From Bipalium vagum (taxonomy: Eukaryota; Platyhelminthes; Tricladida; Geoplanidae): DNA of 25,803 bases. Every line of letters begins with the position of its first letter. The stretch's first letter is position 1. The stretch spans positions 1 through 25,803 of the forward strand of contig JBBMKC010176556.1 in assembly GCA_037834085.1 (NCBI GenBank). The letters are read 5' to 3'. Below the pieces are notes generated by a model. That model saw only the letters and a list, made by a program, of their open reading frames with translations, ran no database searches and had not been told where the DNA came from. The translations under genes and the position numbers were made by a program. Shown here one piece after another: positions 22,301 to 25,803 of the stretch.

Positions 22301-25251
22301 TAAAAGTTGCTAACTGACAAGCCTTTATTATGTTAACTTAGAAAAAAGTCTTTTTGAATTTATATAAATTATCATTGATCAATTTCTTCGACATTTATGG
22401 TCTCAATTTGCTTAGTTTCCGCTTTTGGCATCTGATGGTTGGATAAATATTGAAGATCCTTTAACTGGTAAAAGTAAAGGACAAATCCATGTTCTTCTTG
22501 CTATGGGATCACCAGAACAAATAAAGAATTTACAATTTTCCAAAGAAAATACCTCCAATGGACACTGGAACAGAAACTTTTTATCCAGCAATTTCGCGAG
22601 TAGTGAATTGGGTAAGGAATAATTTCTGCTTTCAGATTTAAAGTTGTTCTTAGTCTATTTTAATACTTTACAATTAATGGCATTGTAATTTTTACATTTT
22701 AAGAATCATCTGCTTGATTATTAAAATCAAAAAATTGTTCGTATTAAAAATTTAAAATTTTTATTTTTCTAATTCATTACATTTATTGGTTTCGAATCTA
22801 TTCAATTTTATTGTAATTATTGGGTTATTCAAAGAGTCAATTTACTATTTTTAGTAGTTTTAGTAGTTTTAATTTTTAATTTCAAAATTTTATTTTTTTT
22901 TTAATTTCAATACATCATAATTTACAATTGATTTTTTATTTACATTAAAAATAAAAAGTAAGTACAGCTTGACCCTCATTGTTTAAACTTTTCGTGTTTT
23001 TAAAGTGTTTCAAAAATGGAGAACTTTGTGAGGAATATTTTGTTCTTTTACTTCAGAAACGGAAAAAAAGCCACCGGGACCAGTAAGAAATTAGTGAAAG
23101 TTTATGGCGAAAATGTGATTAAAGAAAGACAATGCCAGAAGTGGTGTGCTCGTATCCGTGGTGAAAACTTTTACTTCTGCCTGTCAGGCCTATTACGATT
23201 GTTATCGACAGAAAGGAAGTAAATTGGCATTCGACGTCAGAGAAATTTTGAGTGCCTAGATTTGTCCGTTGGAAGCGCTCACAGTCATTTTAAGTCCCCT
23301 GGTTTCATAAAAAAATTAAATGTCTGAGTCCGGCACGAATTGAAAAAAAATCGAAGTCAATCGAATTGACATTTAAGATCAAATCATGAAACGCGAAGAA
23401 GGCAACGCATGATAACGTGCGAAGAAAATTTTCTCATCTACAATAATGTCGACAGAAAAAGAAGCTGGTCTAAATAAGTTAAAGCGAAAGAGAACCAAGC
23501 AAAAGTAGATATTCACCAGTAGGTAGGTTATACTTTCAATCTGGTGGGATTTGAAGGAACTGTCTACTACGAGCTACTCCCTAAGTATAAACTATAAGTT
23601 CTGAAATCCACTGTGAGCAGCTACGGAGATTGAGCAATTCTATTCAACAGAAACATCTTGAGTTGGTCAATCGAAAATGGTTGGTCTTCCACCACAATAA
23701 CGCACGGACACATGAGTTTGATCACTCATCAAAAATTGATCAAGCTTGTGTGGGATGTTTTGTTCCAGCAAATAATTAAATTTTGGAAATTTTCTTCTAA
23801 AAACCTTTTTTGTTTGGCTTCAATTTTTATCAATGTATCTATAAATGTTCTTTTTGGTTCATTTTTCATAATATGTAAGAATAAACCTTAGTTACATAAA
23901 TATTAATGGTAATAATAATGATAAATGGATACGTGTAATAGTAAAATAAAAATACAATACACTTAGTCCAATGCTTCTCCATTAAATCAATTGCATGTCT
24001 GGTGAATTTCCTAAATTGTTCCTAAGTACAGCTGCTATAGGTTCTTTATTTGATGCAAAAAACCAGTTACAAAGGAATTGTTTAAGGTTTCGGAAAAGAT
24101 GAAAGTCGTTGGGAGAAAAATTTGAAAATTATAGTGGATGTTTAATCCATTTTTAATGTGGTCTGTTCGTTATTACTGTAAATTCACTTTTTTGGGCTGC
24201 TGCTTGTCCTAATAAAAAATAATTGTATTTTCTTCAACCTCTACCTATGTGAATCTTAATTTCCAATTGATTCAATAGGCTAACAAAATCGGAGTTTGTT
24301 TTTTATCTTTTCCTTGGTAATCGATTTTCAAAATAAATTTCTCATCTCAGATATCTGTTGCCATAACCTTCCCTATTGATTGTTCTATCTTTAGCTGCTT
24401 TAGAGCGGAATATCCAGCTTCTGTCCACTGCTACGGCCTCTATTTTAATTTATTTTGATGATAGATTCATGTTTCATCGGCAGTTAAAAAATGACTTGTG
24501 AAATTAATTTATTCTAATTAAAACCCTTCAAGCACTCTTCGGAAAATTGTTCTCATATGTATTTTTGGTACATTGCTAATAAATTTGGCATTACTTTCAA
24601 AAAATCTTTTCATATCTAATGTACTTTTTAAAATATTCCGTACACATTCATCCGAGATTATCTTTCTACTAGCTATTTCATAAGTTGTTATATCTAGTGT
24701 TACACTAAACATTCACTGGATTTCATCAGTTTTTTTGTTGTGGATACAATTTTTGTACAACAATTGAGTAGATCATTCTCAATCATTTTAGGACTACATT
24801 TGAATGCAGCAACCAAACTTTTCTCTTTAGCATTTGAAGGATTCCATTCACCAACACACATTTACTATATCCGTATGAATTTTTTTACCCATAATCTTTT
24901 TTAAATAACTACTACTGCGCTATTTTTGAATTTTTACTTTTTTATTGTTATTAGGTTAACATTTAGATACTCAATTTATAGATTTGTTTGAAAATTAATA
25001 TAATTTTTCCAAATAATAATTCCATTAAAACGTGAAGCGCCAAAAGGTTCACGTAATCCATAAATATATTATAAATTAATAAGATCTTAGCTTATTCTAA
25101 CCTTAATAATCTTCATTTTCAGTTGAGCACTCCTTTGAACTTGATATTGAGTCCCTAAGAAATTTGCATTTGGAAAAATATTCAGAAGGCTTGTTACAAG
25201 AAAGCTATATTTATATTCAATATTATTTTCCCTTGCAGAATAGTATGGCAG
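9052..25251 (+). CDS. C2CD3: C2CD3-like centriolar multi-C2-domain protein, 5' half (11 exons, runs off window)
   Basis: C2CD3 acts at the distal end of centrioles, where it supports distal appendages and cilium formation. The model joins 9052-10167, 10734-10778, 12760-12883, 12923-13277, 14225-14492, 17564-17798, 20727-20836, 20889-20976, 21665-21996, 22416-22611 and 25123-25251. All introns are GT-AG and the frame is kept through every junction, giving 999 codons plus one base. Family-like landmarks are TSLPP near the start, WWGE (residues 52-55), KYYIDYKFP, VVGIGVVPLRN, SPILWGTSKV, LEVWDV, FGLVKIPLN.SYLSFK, DGWINIEDPLTG, VLLAMGSPEQ and YIQYYFP. These mark successive C2 domains. Vertebrate C2CD3 is about 2,300 residues, so roughly the C-terminal half lies beyond the window. 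The identity is firm; the 45-base exon 2 and the 39-base intron 3 are the least certain parts. Confidence 0.87.
10168..10733 (+). other. Intron 1
   Basis: 566 bases, GTAACT...TTTACAG. It contains an ATT-rich microsatellite (about 10600-10636). It also has a 13-bp perfect inverted repeat (10369-10381 and 10406-10418, AAAGTGAATTATA) with a 24-base spacer. Confidence 0.6.
10734..10778 (+). CDS. C2CD3: C2CD3-like exon 2 (45-bp mini-exon)
   Basis: A good acceptor (TTTAAATTTACAG) and donor (AAT|GTAAGA) bracket 15 codons, MPEDKVISESQNSQN. Both borders are phase 0, so the exon can be included or skipped without changing frame. There is no domain signature, so it rests on splice sites and polar composition alone. 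Confidence 0.55.
11741..12317 (-). mobile_element. Mariner-like deletion derivative in intron 2
   Basis: The ends are inverted repeats of about 29 bp with two differences: left TTATGATGGTGCATATGAAA, right (reverse complement) TTATGTTGGTGCATATGAAA. Both are flanked by TA (11739-11740 and 12318-12319). The interior (577 bp in all) reads on the minus strand as a decayed mariner N-terminal region. Recognisable pieces are MDNYEL near the 5' end, TIQRWFEKYRS, then sequence like GRP..SLDNNVLKSLI. The catalytic DDD part is absent, so it needs transposase from elsewhere to move. Confidence 0.75.
12760..12883 (+). CDS. C2CD3: C2CD3-like exon 3
   Basis: Acceptor AATATTTCAG at 12750-12759, donor GTGAGA at 12884; enters in phase 0 and leaves in phase 1. 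It encodes 41 residues (KTSANNVQTVAMNENVSSDK to RSCYF) in a polar linker without a domain signature. Read through, the frame stops ten bases past the donor, so a splice is needed here. The intron that follows is only 39 bases. Confidence 0.55.
12923..13277 (+). CDS. C2CD3: C2CD3-like exon 4: acidic tract, Ser-rich linker, start of a C2 domain
   Basis: Enters in phase 1 after TTTTTGATCAG; the split codon gives Asn. It encodes an Asp tract (IYDDDDDN), DSAGRDWYKN, the segment FIKVCLDMLWLNSSP that looks like the first strand of the next C2 domain, and a Ser/Arg-rich loop (SRSRSQSSNYSSDREKLRR). It ends at the donor AA|GTATGA (phase 2). The domain continues directly in exon 5 with KYYIDYKFP. An ATT microsatellite lies 16 bases past the donor. 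Confidence 0.75.
13294..13330. repeat. ATT microsatellite just past the exon 4 donor
   Basis: About 12 ATT units in intron 4. In the frame of exon 4 they read as a run of isoleucines, followed by TLIKLNID and a stop at 13357-13359. Intron retention would therefore give a hydrophobic tail. Confidence 0.9.
13558..13596. repeat. Perfect 15-bp hairpin in intron 4
   Basis: AAAACTATGATCTTT (13558-13572) and its exact reverse complement (13582-13596) flank a 9-base loop. It is too short for a canonical pre-miRNA and may be a decayed palindrome. No family assigned. Confidence 0.8.
14225..14492 (+). CDS. C2CD3: C2CD3-like exon 5: C2 domain core
   Basis: The acceptor TTATTCCTTATTCCAG joins phase 2, and the frame is open for 89 codons. 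KYYIDYKFP at the start and LIQKWWKGNIRFKLIS near the end mark strands of a C2 domain of C2CD3 type. The donor AAA|GTTTGT is weak but leaves phase 0, which fits exon 6. Without splicing, the frame stops at 14523-14525. Confidence 0.82.
14493..15157 (+). other. Intron 5, part before the mariner
   Basis: AT-rich non-coding sequence. A small near-perfect hairpin (CCACTAAAGG-TAAG-CCTTTAATGG, about 14867-14890) is the only structure I see. Confidence 0.5.
16118..16289. mobile_element. hAT-like insertion inside the mariner
   Basis: It starts with CAGGGCTTCTTAAACTTTTT, followed by CGACCCCC, a typical hAT-type end. Comparison with the inverted mariner copy shows the host sequence is continuous without this block. 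The flanks GTCTATAT and CTCTAGAT agree at 6 of 8 positions, as expected for an aged 8-bp target duplication. A matching right inverted end was not found, so that end is decayed or truncated. Confidence 0.6.
16382..16727 (-). mobile_element. Inverted partial copy of the mariner 3' end
   Basis: On the minus strand this reads HPPYSPNIVPTCYDYLSITA, then QQFHSYDDTIKWLHSW, then RKWWQQ...NTSNKK and the inner part of the mariner end (CCGGTTATTTATT). It is the same 3' region as the host mariner but reversed, lying between the host's own DDTIKWL segment and its C-terminus. With 16728-16900 it forms an inverted repeat of about 160 bp. It may be a second, truncated insertion or an inverted duplication. 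Confidence 0.75.
16910..17563 (+). other. Intron 5, part after the mariner
   Basis: AT-rich, no element or gene recognised. It ends in the acceptor CCCAATCACAG of exon 6, which has a poor pyrimidine tract. Confidence 0.5.
17564..17798 (+). CDS. C2CD3: C2CD3-like exon 6: end of a C2 domain
   Basis: Starts in phase 0 after ACCCAATCACAG. KETVVGIGVVPLRNII is the typical late strand of the C2 domain begun in exons 4-5, followed by RLPRSKLTRNNARVIIGSLA. Two donors are possible: CAG|GTAGCA at 17774 (phase 0) and AAT|GTAAAA at 17799 (phase 1). I chose the second because only phase 1 joins exon 7. The upstream part of the open frame (from 17540) is left out because it lies before the acceptor. Confidence 0.75.
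18882..19145. mobile_element. MITE-like element with TATGTCCCATAAATACTTG inverted ends
   Basis: The left end TATGTCCCATAAATACTTGT and the reverse complement of the right end are identical over 22 bases (18882-18903 and 19124-19145). The terminal TA at each side fits a Tc1/mariner-type target duplication. The 264-bp interior has no transposase but has a perfect 11-bp stem, CCAATAACGTC (19079-19089) with GACGTTATTGG (19103-19113). Confidence 0.7.
19795..20375 (+). mobile_element. Cecropia/Hsmar1-like mariner transposase fragment
   Basis: A decayed + strand transposase missing its N-terminal part. Readable pieces, in shifted frames, are AQWVNLDQ (about 19874), DLEMMHQKL (about 20015-20050), ILLHTNP (about 20070-20095), RTNYHFFKALHN (about 20180-20220), KPDFYKNGIQNLVIR (about 20290-20335) and KCFECNGDYFN (to about 20375). 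The ...NYHFFKHL... and C.DCNGSYF pattern is characteristic of the cecropia subfamily that includes Hsmar1. No inverted ends were found. Confidence 0.72.
20727..20836 (+). CDS. C2CD3: C2CD3-like exon 7: linker
   Basis: The acceptor CAAATATTTAG joins in phase 1 and the donor CTC|GTAAGA leaves in phase 0. It encodes a Ser/Asn/Lys-rich linker (SRSLKISPNSYNKRNFQKIY, then SLSSHTSPLPVVSTKL). It carries no domain signature itself, but the frame fits both sides and the next intron is a clean 52 bases. A further linker exon between exons 6 and 7 cannot be excluded. Confidence 0.68.
20889..20976 (+). CDS. C2CD3: C2CD3-like exon 8: first strands of the next C2 domain
   Basis: After a 52-base intron with a pyrimidine-rich 3' end (TTTTATTGACAG), phase 0 gives QTPFTLESFLYVSNIRHINP, then KSTNNGYKS. 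The F-L-hydrophobic pattern is the opening of a C2 domain. The donor A|GTAATT leaves phase 1, and joining exon 9 gives STNKSCNLFI, which reads straight into a well-conserved C2 core. Confidence 0.75.
21373..21603. repeat. Inverted-repeat element in intron 8
   Basis: Arms of about 34 bp face each other: left ending GTTAAAAACAACCTTTAGGT (to 21407), right beginning ACCTAAAGGTTATTTTTAAC (from 21570). They share about 85% identity and include ATATAT at the outer part and TCATCA/TGATG tips. The 231-bp interior is AT-rich and non-coding. A MITE-like origin is likely; no target duplication was identified. Confidence 0.6.
21665..21996 (+). CDS. C2CD3: C2CD3-like exon 9: best-conserved C2 domain
   Basis: Strong acceptor TTTTTTATAG and consensus donor GTAAGT at 21997. 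The 110 whole codons (plus one split codon) contain SCNLFIIGRLLWATN, SPILWGTSKVSEN, LEKLKDNYAILEVWDV and FGLVKIPLNISYLSFKNEKI. These have the spacing of a C2 core and match the family. A second donor three bases upstream (GTAGTA) would drop one Val without changing frame. Confidence 0.88.
22416..22611 (+). CDS. C2CD3: C2CD3-like exon 10: end of the C2 domain
   Basis: The acceptor TCTCAATTTGCTTAG enters in phase 0 with FPLLASDGWINIEDPLTGKS, followed by GQIHVLLAMGSPEQI, the last strands of the C2 domain of exon 9. A polar tail follows. The donor G|GTAAGG leaves phase 1. Ignoring the donor, the frame would stop at 22620-22622. The intron before it (419 bases) shows no element. Confidence 0.87.
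22960..23880 (+). mobile_element. Mellifera-like mariner remnant in intron 10
   Basis: The ATG at 23016 opens MENFVRNILFFYFRNGKKAT...KVYGENVIKERQCQKW, the classical N-terminus of mellifera-type mariner transposases. The frame is lost within about 200 bases. C-terminal traces are RKWLVFHHNNARTH (about 23670-23710) and HQKLIKLVWDVLFQQ (about 23730-23770). The middle, including the first catalytic Asp, is badly decayed. Inverted ends were not found. It lies in the same direction as the host gene. Confidence 0.75.
24020..24900 (-). mobile_element. Antisense mariner transposase remnant in intron 10
   Basis: On the minus strand, weak but ordered similarity to a mariner transposase is seen. A helix-rich piece (SRKIISDECVRNILKS, about 24650-24690) is followed by FLTADET (about 24475-24500, first catalytic Asp region) and GYSALKQLKIEQSIGKVMAT (about 24355-24415). 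FFASNKEPIAAVLRNN (about 24020-24070) comes near the C-terminus. Frames are shifted between these pieces, so it is old and non-functional. No inverted ends were identified. Confidence 0.55.
25123..25251 (+). CDS. C2CD3: C2CD3-like exon 11: start of the next C2 domain
   Basis: A strong acceptor (CTTCATTTTCAG) joins in phase 1: VEHSFELDIESLRNLH, then SYIYIQYYFPLQNSMA. HSF.L.IESL..L plus YIQYYFP is the opening of another C2 domain as in C2CD3. The donor G|GTATAT leaves phase 1. The next exon is not in the window: an AG at 25341-25342 is followed by a stop in the required frame. Confidence 0.85.
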
Positions 25252-25403
25252 GTATATTAATATCTTGTTTTTTAAAAAATTTTTATTATGCTATTATCCT
25301 TTTTTATTATTATTATTTTTATTTTTATTATTTGAACTGCAGGATAACTTTCAATATACTTAAAGTTCAGATATGAATTGGTTTTTAAAATTCTCAATTC
25401 TTT

Positions 25404-25443
25404 TTGACTTCATCAAATAAATTTATTTATTTGATGAAGTCAA
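25404..25443. repeat. Perfect 18-bp hairpin with 4-base loop
   Basis: TTGACTTCATCAAATAAA (25404-25421) and its exact reverse complement (25426-25443) are separated by TTTA. It lies in intron 11, about 150 bases past exon 11. Perfect arms suggest a recent origin or selection. Function unknown. Confidence 0.85.
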
Positions 25444-25484
25444 TCTTCAAAAATTAATAATTACATGTATTAACGAAATTATTA

Positions 25485-25654
25485 CAATGAAACCTCATTT
25501 ATTCGAAACGAGTAGGACACAAAAGATTATAATGAATTATCCGAGTTTTGAATTAACCGACAAATAATAAATTAATAGGATGTTTTTTGGACTTAACCGT
25601 TTTCAAATTAAGAGTTTGCGAATTAATCAAGTGTGAATTAACGAGGTTTCATTG
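25485..25654. mobile_element. Pogo/Tigger-like MITE
   Basis: The left end CAATGAAACCTCATTTATTC and the reverse complement of the right end, CAATGAAACCTCGTTAATTC, match at 18 of 20 bases. Both are flanked by TA (25483-25484 and 25655-25656). Internal TTATCCGAG and TTAACCG motifs are common in pogo/Tigger-type non-autonomous elements. At 170 bp there is no coding capacity. Confidence 0.7.
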
Positions 25655-25803
25655 TATAGAATTTCATGGAGTCGTCTATTGATTGTTTGGCGAGATATAG
25701 TACTTTGGATGTCACTGAGATCCTTTGATATTCTACGAGAGGATTTAAATCTATCCTGTAAACATTTTCTGACAATAATCCGATCAAATCTTGCACTTGT
25801 TTT
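25651..25803 (-). mobile_element. Tc1-type transposase fragment (helix-turn-helix part)
   Basis: On the minus strand the frame reads SARFDRIIVRKCLQDRFKSS, then RRISKDLSDIQSTISRQTIN and RRLHEIL. This is the second helix-turn-helix of Tc1 transposases (pattern R.DR.I.R, then SS..I...L, then S..T..RRL). It is cut at the window edge on its N-terminal side and stops where the MITE begins on the other. It is in antisense to the C2CD3-like gene. Confidence 0.8.

Noticed and set aside
25343-25376. Exon 12 after the AG at 25341-25342
   Set aside because: With the phase left by exon 11, the second codon is a stop, so the acceptor cannot be used.

Overview
This is a very AT-rich eukaryotic nuclear window, most likely from an arthropod. 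The evidence is spliced genes with GT-AG introns, a TATA plus TCAGT-type initiator, triplet microsatellites and many mariner/Tc1-type DNA transposon remains. I cannot name the species. There is no sign of a bacterial operon, CRISPR array, rRNA or tRNA.

Layout. Positions 1-1290 are AT-rich upstream sequence that opens with an AAT microsatellite. Positions 1291-3906 hold an uninterrupted (apparently intronless) gene for an 846-residue TRP-type cation channel. Its S1-S6 core, pre-S1 region and post-S6 TRP helix are of TRPM type, but the N-terminus carries ankyrin-like repeats, which classical TRPM channels lack. A TATA box and an initiator lie at textbook spacing just upstream. Positions 3907-9051 are a 5-kb AT-rich intergenic stretch with a Tc1-like non-autonomous element, a diverged three-unit repeat and a weak LTR-like candidate.

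From 9052 to the right edge, the + strand carries the first half of a C2CD3-like gene (centriole distal-end, multi-C2-domain protein). I could place eleven exons by recognisable protein sequence, splice sites and reading phase: 9052-10167, 10734-10778, 12760-12883, 12923-13277, 14225-14492, 17564-17798, 20727-20836, 20889-20976, 21665-21996, 22416-22611 and 25123-25251. All ten junctions keep one frame, giving 999 codons plus one base. The gene then runs off the window.

The large introns of this gene collect transposons: a mariner deletion derivative with good inverted ends (11741-12317), a mariner with both ends plus a nested insertion and an inverted copy of its own 3' part (15158-16908), a small inverted-repeat element (18882-19145), a cecropia/Hsmar1-like mariner fragment (about 19795-20375), another inverted-repeat element (21373-21603), a mellifera-like mariner (about 22960-23880), an antisense mariner remnant (about 24020-24900), a pogo/Tigger-like MITE (25485-25654) and a Tc1 transposase fragment (25651-25803). 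Several perfect hairpins lie in the introns.

The two host genes are not obviously related in function: one is a membrane cation channel, the other a ciliogenesis/centriole factor. The most unusual item is the ankyrin/TRPM-type channel with a non-canonical pore-filter sequence.
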